The notes beneath the pieces are model-generated. The model was not told the origin of the DNA. It did not search any database and saw only the letters and a program-made list of their open reading frames with translations. From assembly GCA_018894105.1 (NCBI GenBank), contig CM032127.1, positions 1,583,001-1,647,000 on the forward strand: a stretch of DNA of 64,000 nt, in the 5' to 3' direction. The position numbers were made by a program, and so were the translations under genes. This DNA is from Jacaranda mimosifolia (taxonomy: Eukaryota; Streptophyta; Magnoliopsida; Lamiales; Bignoniaceae). Shown here one piece after another: positions 47,640 through 60,300 of this stretch (its first letter is position 1; the number at the start of each line of letters is the position of its first letter).

Positions 47640-48180
47640 ATAATAGTTGAAATTAGCGTTTCAAAAATCGATTTGTTCATTAAATCGAAAAACTTATTGA
47701 TTTACGGTTTACTGGTTCAACTGTTGGTTATACTGTAATTAAACCATGATGTCATAATTATGTAATACATATACTTATATTATATATTACTTAACATTTA
47801 ATAAAATATTAAAATATAAAATATAAAAAGCTTAAATGATATTGTCTAACTTCACAATTCATATTATAAATGATTACTATAATTTAAATATCTCAACTCT
47901 AAGCAAGGTTTTTTCTTGTATACAATTTTTTTTTTTAATACTTTTAGATAGCTTATGGAAGTGTACCTTAGTTTTAAAACTTGTATTTAGCAACAAAAAA
48001 AATTTTAAAAAAATAATTTCATTAAAAATTAAATAAAAAAATGGGTCCGGTTCAATTGAATTGTGAGCGGTTCATCGGTTTGAACGATTTTAACAAAATA
48101 AAGCGTTTTTTCTAATTTTTTGATTTTATGAGAAAATCGAACCGGTTCGACGGTACGGTCCGATTTTTTAAACCATGCTT
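47640..48180. mobile_element. Possible element rich in GGTTCAAT/CGAACCGGTTCG motifs
   Basis: Contains GGTTTACTGGTTCAACTG on the left and GGGTCCGGTTCAATTGAATTG and AATCGAACCGGTTCGACGG on the right. The composition differs from its surroundings and looks like a short non-autonomous transposon. No clean terminal repeat was found. Confidence 0.35.
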
Positions 48181-48533
48181 GAAATAACAAAGAGTAAATA
48201 GATATCTTCAATGGACTATAAATCGGGTGATCAATTAATTTAATGACATTGTCTTTATACATATAAATATAAAATTCATAATTTAAAATTTAAATATTAA
48301 TAAATTCTTAATATACATGTGCGTAAACAAAAAATAAAAATGACTATAAAAAAATGAAGACATGAGTTTAACATATACACATAAAATTCCAGAGATATGT
48401 CATCCAAGTTTGATCGTAATTTTCCTTTTACATGTTATGTTCTGGGATAAAATATAAATACAAATGTTATTTCTTTTCTTGAATTCAAATTCTATTAGAT
48501 TTTCTTGATATTAACTTGTTTTTGCAATATTTA

Positions 48534-49146
48534 GGCTATGTTTGATTACATTTTATCAGAACAAATTGTTCTTGCATAATATAACCAAACATGTTGCATT
48601 ATTTTCTTCCAAAATGCACCTTTCAAATTACCAAAACACCCCTGCAATTCACTTGACGGATTACCAAAAAACCCCAAACCCTTAGTCCATGAAAATAATA
48701 CTGGTTTTTGCAGATTTTGTCTACAAAATCTGACAAAGCCACTAATATATATATATATATATATATAATATTATTCCAGCATTTCAAAATTCAACATCAT
48801 TCAACCAATATTTTCAAAATTACATCACAATCATTATCAATCATGGTATATATATATATATATACCTATCATAATATTTTATTATTATCATCATAATAAA
48901 AAAATATTACTAAAATTCAATTATACCCTCAAACTCAACAAAAAAATATTAATTTGGCTGCTACAGTAAAATCTATCTCCTCCCAAAACACAAATCAATA
49001 TGCCAAAATTCCCCAAAATAATTTTTTTACTATTCCCAAAATATAAACAAACATACATCACATTTCTCAACACAAATTTCACATTCTCCAACCCCACTCC
49101 CAAAACTCATTCTCCCAAAATACATAATTCATATCCAAATATTACC
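48534..49146. mobile_element. MITE of the TTGGTTA family, upstream of HDA2
   Basis: Begins GGCTATGTTTGATTACATTTT and ends CATATCCAAATATTACC. It carries the family core (CAACAAAAAAATATTAATTTGG, then CTGCTACAGTAAAATCTATC) also seen at 7971-8287 and in reverse at 35317-35650. It is longer than the others because of TA microsatellites. Confidence 0.6.
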
Positions 49147-49725
49147 TTAGTTTTTGATAGTTATTATGATTGAATACATAATTATTCAAAATTGACATAT
49201 GAATGTCGAATGCATTTTTATTTTTTGAAAGAGTATTCTTTACAACAAATTTATAGATTCAATTATCAAATCAAGAAGATCAGTCTTACAACAAATCAAT
49301 AAAATACAAATATAAAATCAAATAAGATAGAAGTACAAACTCCACAAGACTACAACCAAGAGACACACATAAGATGCAGACAAAAATATCCATTTTGATC
49401 GAACATGAGACTTTTCTCATAATAGGAGAAACTTGATGTTATTAGACTATAAATCATTGGACGAATACATTTTTAATTTAAAAAAAAGGAAAAAGAGAGA
49501 ACCTAAAAAAAATAAACAGAAACACTTTGATTCAGTTGCTACCCAGTCTGGCCCGCGACTCAACTGAAATGTCAACTGTGCCTCATACTCGCACATACTC
49601 CACGTGTCAATTCCTCGTGCCCATCCAGAGCCATTTCTTCCACTTCTCCACCGATCAAATCCTTCGCCATCCTCCTCCTCTTCAACCTCCGTCAGTCAGT
49701 CAAAATCGCTTTTTCGGGCTGCGAA

Positions 49726-52700
49726 ATGGCTACTCCGTCTTCAAGGGCCGGAGAATCTTCCAAGAGCGCAGCATCCGAAAACGACGGAGTTGAATCTTCT
49801 CGCCGCAATCGAATTCTCGCGAGCAAGCTCTACTTCGACGTGCATACTTCTAAGGTAAAACCTAACAGCTGATTTGTTGATTATTTTCTTAATTTGCCGC
49901 AGCGAAATTTTGTTGAAGTTATTTAGTTTATTTTTGGTGCTTCTAGAGTGGAAGGAGTTTGAATTTTCAGTAAATTTATTTCGTTTTTTGTTTTTTATTA
50001 GGTTCCGCTAATCTATTCATCTTCATATGACATCGCCTTTATGGGCATTGAAAAGCTGTAAGTAATCTACTCCTGCCCGCTCTCCTAGTTTTAGTTAATT
50101 TAACATGTGAACCGAAATTCGGAAATTCAGAGCTGGCATATTTTCTCTATGTAAATGCATTCTGAGGTTCTATTTATGTTTATCATTATTCTTAATGCGA
50201 TAGTAATGAAGTTAAAATTAACATTAACTGTTCTATTCCTACCACACCGTAGTGTGGTTGGTTTCTCTCTAGTAAGATGAAATAGTTTTTCAAATATTTT
50301 CAAATGACTTCTCCATGAGTTGGACAGAGAAGAAGCTCCTATATGGCAGGCCTCAAAGCAGATAATGAATATTTTGCTTTTCCTCATGGAATTCTTCTAC
50401 TGTGGTTTTTATTACTTCTGTAGTTATTGATGGTCCTCATGTTCTTCTTAATTTACCAAATTATGTAGATGTATCTTCTTAAGAGCATTATTGAAAGTAT
50501 GAGGAGTGCTTAACGTTAGTTCTTTAAATGGAAATTAGAAATGGATCTTCATGTGCTCATTCATGTTATTGTGAAAATTTCAGGCACCCTTTTGATTCTT
50601 CTAAATGGGGTCGCATCTGTGGCTTTCTGATTGCCGAGGGTATTCTGGAGAAAAAGCGCATAGTTGAACCTCTGGAGGCTAAAAGGGAAGATCTTCTAGT
50701 GGTATCAATTCTTATTTGCATAATCTTTGTTTGATTATGTTGGCATGTGGGCCTGTCTGAGGTGGGTACTGACAATAATATATTAATATACACGATTTAT
50801 TTGAAACTTCTAGATTTTTTGGATGTGTATCAGTACAAACCAACCAATTGGTAAATTGAACTCTACTCCGTTGCTTTTACTTCGACATACTTCATCCATG
50901 CCAGCTGCAATTTTTTGGCCACCAGCAACTTGATGTTGGGTAGATGGTTCAGTAGTGGGTTAATACAGGGTTGGCTTCTGTAGCTAGGGATTTCTATATA
51001 AGTGGGAACCATTTTATAAATCTGTTACGTCTAGGTTGAGGTTGTATGATAAGTGCCACAAGTTCCCAAATTGATTCACTAGTGAAGTATGCTTATCAGG
51101 ATTTAGGTTTGAGACTTCTGAGTCGAGCTATGTTAGACTAAGGTAGAACAAGTTTACTATATTCAACCTATAGTTTGCCAAAGAAATTAATGTTGGCCAT
51201 GCCTTCTTAAGCTACTAGGAACATTCTTAAGCTACTAGGAACAATTTGGAATCCTACATCAGCACTTCCTGGCTTTGTACTTCAGAGTTTCTGAAAATGA
51301 TTTTGTCTTTTACTCTATTCATCAACATTGTTCTTTAAGATTTAAATGTTGATGAACTATGCAGTTTTTTGCACGGAATTTTAAAGAGAAACAATATAAA
51401 GTTGCTGATGCATTCACTAATTTTGACCTTGCATTTCAAGGAATGATGCTCCTTAAGTATTAATTGGATTATTATGTGTTCCAGTATTTCTTGTCAGATA
51501 AACGCTATCTGTATTCTATATATATAAAACACTTTTGATTGCCAGATTTCATGATTTGTATTTTGCGATCTTGGTGACAGGTGCATTCAGAGTCATACTT
51601 GGATAGCTTAAAAAGCAGCTTAAATGTGGCCACAATAGTTGAGGTAGATTTTTCTGAGTTTTTGCCAGAGGTTTTCAGTGCAAAAGAAAAGAGAATAGCT
51701 TTGCACTATTTCTTTTTGATATCAAAATCTCATTCTAGCTTGAATTTGACTTATAATTGTCTAAAGAGAAAATAGTTTGATAGGGTAGTTGGCCTGACAT
51801 GATAAATTATCTTTATTAATTTTTAGTAGACATCTTTGGTTTTCTATTGAAATTATTCTTTCTTAACAGTTTTGTGGTTATTAAATTTAGGTTCCTCCAG
51901 TCGCATTATTACCAAACTGTCTTGTGGATAAGCATGTTCTCTATCCATTCCGCAAACAGGTTGTTTGACATACGTGAATCTTTTTCTCTGTTGTTATTCT
52001 CTGGAATCATTTTATTAAGACTACAATTAACTGCAGGTTGGGGGAACCATTTTGGCTGCTAAGATTGCAAAAGAACGAGGATGGGCTATCAATGTTGGTG
52101 GTGGGTTTCATCATTGTTCGGCAGAAAAAGGGGGTGGATTTTGTGCTTATGCTGACATCTCTCTTTGCATTCATTTTGCCTTTGTCCGTTTAAATATTGC
52201 AAGGTATTAAAATGCAGTTCGTAACAAAATATACATTCGGAGGCTCTAATTTTAAGTGGATCCTTGAACATGATGCCACGACTTACTTTGTGCTCACTAG
52301 TTGTAATTAACACATAGGGTGATGATAATTGATCTTGATGCACACCAGGGAAATGGGCATGAAAAGGATTTTTCTGATGACAGTATGGCATTTTGCCTTT
52401 CTTCATTTACTTCTCCAAGGCTTTCTTATCTCTCTATCTATGTTGAGTCATGTCTTTGTGATTGTTTATTTATTTTGATTGTGCAGGAAGAGTGTATATT
52501 CTCGATATGTATAATCCAGATATATATCCATTTGTAAGTTACCTCATGCCATATTCCTTACCAGCCCTTCTCTCTTTGCTTTGAAATTCTGAAGAGGAAA
52601 AGAGAACTAGGAAAGATCTTTGTGAGCAGTCATTTCTGCCGCCCTTTATGTATACTTTGCTAGTACATTTTGGTCGGTTTAGTATTGGTATTCCTTCAGA

Positions 52701-55101
52701 TTTGTACAAAAGATCAATGTTCAATAAGTTGAAATATCTGCGTCATCTTAAAACCTGATTTATGTTTTATTTTCATTTTCTCTTGTGAAGGATTTTGAGG
52801 CTAGGAGATATATCAATCAGAAAGTTGAAGTAGCGGTAAGAATGGTGTTGTATTTCAACTGATAAAGTGCCTCCATTTCCTGTTTTGATCACTTTGTCGT
52901 AACAGAGTGGAACGGCAACTAATGAATATTTGTCAAAACTTGATGGAGCATTGAAGGTATGTGGTTGCAGTCCTATTCTTTTACTTATTTGCTTGTTATA
53001 TTTCAGAAAAGTGCATTGTTTTGGATGCTAAATGCCCTTTTGTGGAATTGGATCTTATTTGATTGGTAAAAATAATTTTCAATTGAAAAACTTTTATCTT
53101 CCATCGGGATGTGAGATTCTGTATATATTCTAGGTTAATTTTAGGGACCTCCCTTAAGGTTTGTCCAATATACAAGTACTTCCCATGCGGTATGTCCAAT
53201 TACATTTATCTCATCTGAAATTAAAATCTGTTAGAAATCCCTAATATGACACATTGACTGTTTAAAAATTTACCCAAACCTTTCATAAGGTTTGTCAAAT
53301 GCATGATGACCTCCTCTATGATATTTCCAGTTTAAAACCACCTCTTTTGAAATTTGATATGCAAATGAACTCTAGTTTATCCGAAAAGGGAAAAGAAGGA
53401 GAGACTTTGAGCATTCAAAGGCACTTTTGGCCATCAATTACGTATATAAATTCATATAGTGAAACTAAAACTTAAGTGGATGACTGTATCTTTGAATCTA
53501 GACTTAGGTTTGGATGGAAACTCAACTACTTCTTTCTTCCTCCTTGTAATCATCGAGGGAATGTGATCCATAACAACAACCACAAGTGAAGACGTATAAA
53601 ACCTTTTTTATTTTCCTCCTCTCTCTCTATTTTAAGAATATGAACAATACATTTTTTTCTTCTGGTTCATTGGAGAAAAGAAGAAAGTAATTTTAAAATA
53701 ACAAATACTATGATCAGGGAAAATATGTATGCTAATAACTTCAAATAAAATAATTTTAGAAAGATATTGTTAATCATATGTATTTTGAAAAATATGAGAT
53801 TTTTTATTATAACTTTGAAATGTGAAAAGGAATTACAATTTTCCAAAGTTATTATAGATTAGAAAATAATTTTAATAGTTGATAATAAGGATAAATGGTT
53901 AAACCTCGGGAGAGGATTTTGTTAACTAAACAAACTTTAGGAAATATTATGTAAATAGAGACAAAATTCTTGGGTGTGTATAAATTCATCGTTCACATGA
54001 TGCAATAATTTTGAGGGTAAAATCGAATTTTCACTATCTATTTGAAGTGACCCTTTTCCATTACGGATGCATAACAGAGGGGAGAATCTGTAAACGCTAA
54101 TGAACGTATAGAGGACTGTTGCTTCCTTATTGGACAAACCTCACTAATGTTATTATCCTTTCTCCTAATGAATTGATAGGTTGCTGCGGATGCATTTGCC
54201 CCTGAATTGATCATCTACAATGCTGGAACTGACATTCTCAATGGAGATCCTCTTGGTAGGTTGAAGGTAAGCCTTTTATCCATAAATTTGTCCACTTACA
54301 CTCTCCCTCTCTCTCTTTCTCTCTCTCAGCTTATTGGTGGATTTTTCACATCCATAACCTTGGGTTTGAAGTCATAATCATATAAAGGGTGGTTTAAGAA
54401 GCCTTAATAGTAATTTTTACATATAGCAAACACAATGTGGAAGATAATTATACCGTGATTCATGGATCAAAAGTTCTAATTATGCTTGGAATATTATGTA
54501 AGTAGCACTTTACTAGCTTTTTTTTTTTTTTTCCAAGATGATATGATTTTTTGATGGTTCATTGATCATAATATTTAAGTGTCGCCTGGTCATCTACTTA
54601 TGCTTTTACTTGTTAATATACATCTAAATCAAGAACAAATAGTTTCTTGTACAAGAACCTCTGAAGTTGTTCTGTGGTGAAAAGCATAGAGGAGGCTCTT
54701 CTTTAACAAAGCATGAAAAAAGAGTGCAGGATTTTTGAGGCAATATTTATCTGCCATGTTCCAAACACATTTGTCCATAAGCGCGGTATCATATGCAAAA
54801 GTATGTGCAGATCAGTCCAGATGGAATTGCCACGAGAGATGAAAAGGTTTTCATGTTTGCTCGCGAGAGGGATATTCCTCTCGTCATGCTCACATCAGGT
54901 TTTGATTTCTTCTTCTAAAGTTCATGATGGACTTTCTCTTACTTTTTTGCTCGAACCCAATGTGTTGCATCTCAGACCAGCTTTTGTGTTTCAGGTGGTT
55001 ACATGAAATCTAGTGCCAAAGTAATCACAGATTCAATCATAAATTTGTCAAGGAAATCTTTGATAGACATGGAGAGCGTACGAAATATATCAATCGTGTG
55101 A
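49726..55101 (+). CDS. HDA2: Class IV histone deacetylase (HDA2 / HDAC11 type)
   Basis: Zn-dependent lysine deacetylase of the HDAC11 subfamily. Thirteen exons: 49726-49854, 50002-50057, 50584-50701, 51581-51643, 51891-51959, 52037-52203, 52318-52382, 52487-52533, 52791-52835, 52906-52956, 54180-54266, 54811-54898 and 54995-55101 (TGA). Total 1092 nt, 363 residues, all phases consistent, usual for the family. The active site is complete: GGGFHHC with the His pair 170-171, DLDAHQGNGHE (208-215) with Asp208 and His210 as Zn ligands, YNAGTDIL with Asp288, and GGYM with Tyr331. The ATG at 49726 begins MATPSSRAGESS; GC-rich leader sequence lies before it. There is no convincing plastid leader. The 1.2-kb intron 10 holds a repeat. 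Confidence 0.95.
51203..51244. repeat. Short tandem duplication in HDA2 intron 3
   Basis: CTTAAGCTACTAGGAACA occurs twice in a row with a short TT spacer. It is an intronic two-unit repeat with no evident role. Confidence 0.85.
53134..54155. mobile_element. Repeat element in HDA2 intron 10
   Basis: AAGGTTTGTCCAATATAC near the left and TATTGGACAAACCT near the right form inverted ends about 1 kb apart. Near the left the GGTTTGTCCAATA motif is repeated in altered form (CGGTATGTCCAATTACA, AGGTTTGTCAAATGCA). No gene inside. It looks like a non-autonomous transposon, which explains the unusual intron length. Confidence 0.5.
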
Positions 55102-55395
55102 AGATCTTTTTGGACTCCATGGAGAACTAGAAGCAATGTAGCTCTGGAATTGTCAAATGCTGTTTCAAATTATTACACAGAGAAAAAAGATGTGCACACA
55201 CAGCCAGTTAGGTCCTGAAGATAATTCGCATGAACTGCAACTTTACCAATGCTGATAGCAGTTTGAATTTTTGGTAGTTTTCGAATAACTCTTGGAAATA
55301 TGTCGTAATGTGTGTTATTTTTTCAAGTATGTCTTTTTTCTCATCTCTACTCTCCAAATTTCGAGTCTACCAGAACTTTGGTCTTGTCAGCTGAT

Positions 55396-55525
55396 TTTTG
55401 AACCGAACTATGGAGTATATAGTTGAGGTGCCAGATTTATGAATCCAGCTATGGAGTATAGTTGAGGTGCCAGATTTATGAATCCAGCTATGGAGCATAG
55501 TTGAGGTGCCAGGTTTGTGAATCCA
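55396..55525. repeat. 39-bp minisatellite, about three units, downstream of HDA2
   Basis: The unit GAATCCAGCTATGGAGTATA continues with GTTGAGGTGCCAGATTTAT. Copies start near 55399 (diverged: GAACCGAACTATGGAG), 55440 and 55479, and end in a partial GAATCCAGTCATG. It begins about 300 bp after the stop codon, so it may lie in the 3' UTR. Confidence 0.88.
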
Positions 55526-55888
55526 GTCATGCAGTTGATGCATGATAGCAATATGCCAGTGTGTGTGAAGCAAGAATACAGATAGCATGATATGAAACCG
55601 GGACCAAATGATGAGGGCTTTTTCCGCCTCCTTTTTTTTTTTTTAAGGATTTCATTTGATGGCCGAGGTCTCTAGTTCAAGTACATGACTATTTAGCTGC
55701 ATTGGGAACGAAAAAAAATAATATGCGAATTGAACTACTTTAAGCATTTTCTACTTGATTGGAGGTTCTTGATTTTTTTAAGAGGCTTTAACTTAGTGAT
55801 CAATTTGTCTGTTATTTGTGAATGATTAGTGAAAAGATTAGTCCTACGCATAATGACTTTAAATTAAATTAGAGTTAAAAGATTATTG

Positions 55889-55993
55889 CTGAGTGGCTGT
55901 AGCCCAACGCTATAAGTCTCTCACATAATTTGGGAGGTTAGGAGTTCGAATCCAAATAGATTTTTGATGTTCGTGTGTATAAATAAAAAAAAT
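55889..55993 (+). mobile_element. tRNA-derived SINE
   Basis: The order is box A-like GTGGCTGTAGCCCAACGC, then GGGAGGTTAGGAGTTCGAATCC with a box B core (GTTCGAATCC), then GTGTGTATAAATAAAAAAAA as tail. The layout matches tRNA-like SINEs; relatives lie at 5010-5100 (+), 35733-35830 (-) and 44482-44587 (-). It is not a tRNA gene, because no acceptor or anticodon stems can be formed. Confidence 0.72.
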
Positions 55994-56363
55994 AGAGATA
56001 AAATGTTTCACACTTTGTGGATTGCTTGAAATGGTACAAATTAATAGGATTATATTTCATCACAAAAATTTCTTTTTTATTTTTAAATAAAATTTTTTAT
56101 TTCATCGTGAGTTATTACATAGTGCTTTAGCAATAAAAAGGGGTGGACTATGATTTCAAATCCTATGATCAGACATAAAACTTGAGGCTTTTATTACGAC
56201 ATGAGCCACTGAATTCGCTGATCTTCCAACAAAAGAGAGATGAAGATGAGCTAAATTTTATTTGATTTTCCTATAATCATTAATAATGATGCCTACAAAA
56301 GAGAACCAAAGATTTTAACATGACTCTTCGAAAACCCAATTGTTCAATCACAACAATTTTTTA

Positions 56364-56764
56364 GGCTTTGTTCACTAGCATTTTGGGGAAAATTTTTCCA
56401 ACTTTCAGAACAATCGCAAAAAATATACACATTCTCCAATTATTTTTCCAAAATACAAAAAATTTATATTAAAAAAACCTTCAAAATTCAATATAAAAAA
56501 GATCATATACACTACCTTAGCCCTACCTAACACTCAAGTGTGTATATGTATATATATACACACATCATCAAAGAGTATATATATATACACACATTCAAAC
56601 AAACACCAAAATATTAACAAACAAACAATTCATTCTTAATCCATTTCTCCCATTTTTCCAAAACATAAACAAACACTCGACATTTTTTTCAAATTTTCTC
56701 CCAAAAAACTCATTCTCTCAAAAAAAAAATTTAGAAAATGACCAAAATATTAGTGAACAAGCCC
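56364..56764. mobile_element. Tourist/Harbinger-type MITE upstream of KEA
   Basis: The ends GGCTTTGTTCACTAGCATTTT and AAAATATTAGTGAACAAGCCC are inverted and flanked by TTA (56361-56363 and 56765-56767). The interior resembles the right part of the 1.6-kb element at 27776-29383 (ACAAACAATTCATT, CCAAAACATAAACAAACA). Confidence 0.85.
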
Positions 56765-57302
56765 TTAATTTTACGAAAATATTACATTTATTCCCATTGA
56801 AAAATGCGAACCCACAAATTTTCAAGTATAGGACAAAATTGTGTTTGCTCTGTTTTTTTTTTTGGATGGGGTTTGGTTGGGGGGCGGGGAAGAGGGGTTG
56901 TCATATCATTTTCATTCTTTGGAATAAAAAAGAGAAAGAAAAGGAAAAAGAAAAATAAATAAAAATAAAAACTCACGTGGTGGGCGCATCCCTGAAAAAC
57001 ATACCTCCGTTATCGTCTTAATTAATTTATTTACTTAACCACTACTTTAATTAATTGCAAATGAACACTATATGAAGATCTAATTTACAATTATTGCACA
57101 CACCTCATATATTTCTCACTCATCTCTGTCTCTCTCTCTCTAGAGTTTTTACACTCCGTGCAGTACTATCTGTTATACCTGTGGTACACATCCGACGGAC
57201 AGCGACAGGCAAGCTAACCGACACTCGCCCCGCTGAATCATCCATCCATTGACGTACGCCGGGGCCCTGCATATCAAGCGCCTGCCGGCGCGCGATCGTC
57301 AA

Positions 57303-60300
57303 ATGACTAGATCTTTGGCCGCCGTAGTTTTTCTCTTTGTGGCTCTAGTCGCCGCGACGACGTCGTTCGCTGCATCGGAAGATTCGAGGTTGGTTGGAGA
57401 TAAGGCCGTTTCTGCTGCCAATGTTACCGGTAATGAGTCCAGTGGGGGGAATAAGACGGGGGACACATTTGCTGATATGATCGATCGTGCGCTCGAGAAG
57501 GAGTTCACCGAGAATGAGGATCAGAACGAAGGTTTGCGTAGATCTCTTTTCTTTTGCGGTGTTTACTGAGCTGGGTTGATGTTCGTTGTTTTAATACGCT
57601 TTTGTGTTGTGTTCGTGATACGCGCTTGATTAGGGTTTGCATTGGGGTTTATTTGTTTTAGTGAGGAATTAGAGATGTACTGTGAAACTAATTGTCCGTT
57701 ATCCATGACTGACGCGATGTGCTGCTATGTCTTAAAATTTTATTGATTGTGGCTTGGAATGAGAGCTTTATTAGGTTTTATGAGAAATCAGAGGCGTATA
57801 TTGTGAAACTGATTTAACCAAACCATTTTTCTGTGTGTGTTTTTGGGGGTTGTGGGGTGGGTTTAAGGTTTTTTAGGTTCTTTCTGTTGGCTTCAGATGC
57901 CAGTGATGGACATAGTTTTAATAAATATTTGTTTTGGGCAAATCTATGGATCTAGTGTGAATCATTATTTAGCCTGAGTTTCATTTAAGTTTCCCATTTT
58001 AGGTAATTTGAGGAATAACGAACATTTCCTGTTTATTGTTATGTTGTACATGGAAACAATTTGGTTATTGGTTTTATATTTTGTATGATTAAGGTGAAGT
58101 TGGATTATGATTTGATCATGTCTAAATTGAATTGAATTGAATTGGCAGCAAATGATGCTGGTAGCTTCAACAACACCGTGGCCGAGCAGCAGGTTTGTGG
58201 CATTGCACCCTTTTAAATCTTTTTATATGTTATTTATGCAATTCTGGTACCTGTTTACTTGTTTAGCACGTTTAAGAGGGAGGTAGTGGACTGTAATCAT
58301 TCCAGAAAATGAAATGATGACTTAATATAATGTATGGATATGGTATTGACTAGTGATTGATATCATAAATAAAGCATCATATAATCTGAAAACGAGTTCA
58401 TTGGAACTTGTTGCTGATGAAGGCAGGTGTAATGCATTGGGATTTTGGGAAGCTCAACATTTAGAATTTCAGGAACTTAGCACTTGAGGGGCTCTAGTTT
58501 TAAGTATTTTATGGTAATGTAGGATAAATTGACAAAGAATCTTTGTTTTGGTGCGTTGCTGAACTGTTTGCTATATTTCTTGCTTACTTTGTTTATTATG
58601 ATCAGGCTGTATTGGAAACAGTAGCTAGAGTCAAGACAAAGAAAAATGAAACTAAGGAGGAAAAGTAAGTATTTGTTTCGTTTTTGCAGAAATTTTGTGA
58701 CTGACACCTTCACTTGCTAAATTTTTTACTTTCCTTGTTAATTGATTTGCTTTACTTTTGTTTTCTCATAATTATAGGTCCTTTAAGCTTAATCAAGTTT
58801 TCAATTTGGATAATGACAATGGAGCTGAAGAGACCCCAACATTGATTGATAGAAAGGTAACACAATGTTTCTTCCCTGTTGTTTTGGTTTTGGTGTGACA
58901 CTGTTTTCCTTAATGCTTTTCTGTAGCATTTTTATCTTGGGGAAAAAGAGAAGGGAAGAAATAAATGGGTTGAAGTTATGCAATTCGAAATAACTCTGCC
59001 ATTGTGAATGCATAAACAAATCATAGTTTTTTATGTATGTTCAGGACAACGTGTTTATCATATCAAATTTCAAATCTAAATACCCAGTGCTGCAGTTAGA
59101 CTTGAGGTACACTTATCAGTTTGATATGATGTACTCTGTCCAGTCGTTTTCAGTTCTAGATTATCTGACAATGATTTTGCAGGCTGATATCAGATCTGGT
59201 TGTCGTCATTGTGTCTGCAACTTGTGGTGGAATTGCTTTTGCTTGTGCCGGACAACCGGTTTGATCTCTGCCCTTGGCATGTGTTCTCGTGTTCATTTTC
59301 ACTCTTTTCAACTTTTTTTTTCTAATTCCCAGAAATACCCTGCAGGTTCTTACTGGATACTTACTAGCAGGATCAGTTGTTGGACCTGGAGGTTTTAATG
59401 TTATCAGTGAAATGGTGCAAGTATGTGATTATAGAAAGTTAAATTCTTGACCAGCTAACTGTGCTAGTTTTCATTTTTAGACGTTTTTAGAAGAAGATTT
59501 TCTTTCTTTTTTTTTTTCTTTTTTTTTTTTTTTGTTGGTTGGGGTGTGTGTGTGGTTGGTATGATTTTGACCTGTAGTTGAGTTGTTCAGAATTTGAGTG
59601 AAAAAAATTAAAGGATTTTTTGGTGACTATGGTTGCGATAAACTCTTTTATGAAAAGCTAAGTTCTGTTGCTTGGTTTCCATAGAGAGATTATGCTGACT
59701 TTAGGGTAATTCTCCATTTTATTCTCTTAATATATACTGAGAAAATATTGTTTGTTTATAAATATAAATTGAATCCTAAAGGGGTGTTTTAGTGGGTATT
59801 AATTATTTAGAAATTGAGAAAATTATTAACTGGTTGGCTATATATTTTTTATTTGATGACTGCTCTGTTGTTTAATTATATAGAATGATTTTGTTATGAC
59901 TTTTGGTATATATTTGAATATGGAAACACACGAAATGTGAATGTGCATGTCATGCATTGATATTTAAAAGGTTACGTGTTTCTTCGTTCTAATGTAAGTG
60001 ATGCATACAGGTTGAAACAGTGGCTCAGTTTGGTGTAATTTTCCTTCTTTTTGCTCTGGGCCTAGAATTCTCCACAACAAAGGTCAGCTTCTTTAGAATG
60101 ATGGATTATGGTTCCTTTCCCTTCGTATATAAAATTGAAGTCATGATTATTGCTGTAAACTAATAATCTATTTCACATATTACAGCTTCGAGTTGTTCGT
60201 GCAGTTGCTGTTCTTGGAGGGTTACTACAAATTCTCCTTTTTATGTGCCTGTGTGGAATTATAGCCTTGGTACGTTCATAACTTGGGGTGTAGATCTTTT

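Larger units (their letters stand above)
42196..49725. other. Gene-free, transposon-rich region of about 7.5 kb
   Basis: No supportable gene. It contains MITEs, a SINE, a local duplication, poly-C tracts (about 42610-42632 and 43631-43643), CA/TG runs (42714-42730, 44891-44911, 44982-44994) and many TA microsatellites. The separate elements I could delimit are listed on their own. The last 200 bp (from about 49525) should hold the HDA2 promoter and 5' UTR, which are more GC-rich. Confidence 0.6.
55102..57302. other. Intergenic region between HDA2 and KEA
   Basis: Contains the HDA2 3' UTR, a 39-bp minisatellite, a SINE and a MITE (each listed separately). The last 200 bp before the KEA start have CTCTGTCTCTCTCTCTCTAG (57123-57142), a plant-type CT-rich leader motif. 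No gene was seen. Confidence 0.5.

Noticed and set aside
49527..49793. Frame overlapping HDA2 exon 1 in another phase
   Set aside because: The HDA2 frame from ATG 49726 fits the family and the splice phase; the other frame runs through the GC-rich leader by chance.
55889..55993. A tRNA gene
   Set aside because: Box A/B-like motifs are present, but no acceptor stem or anticodon arm can be formed, there is an A-rich tail, and several relatives exist with target duplications; a SINE explains it.
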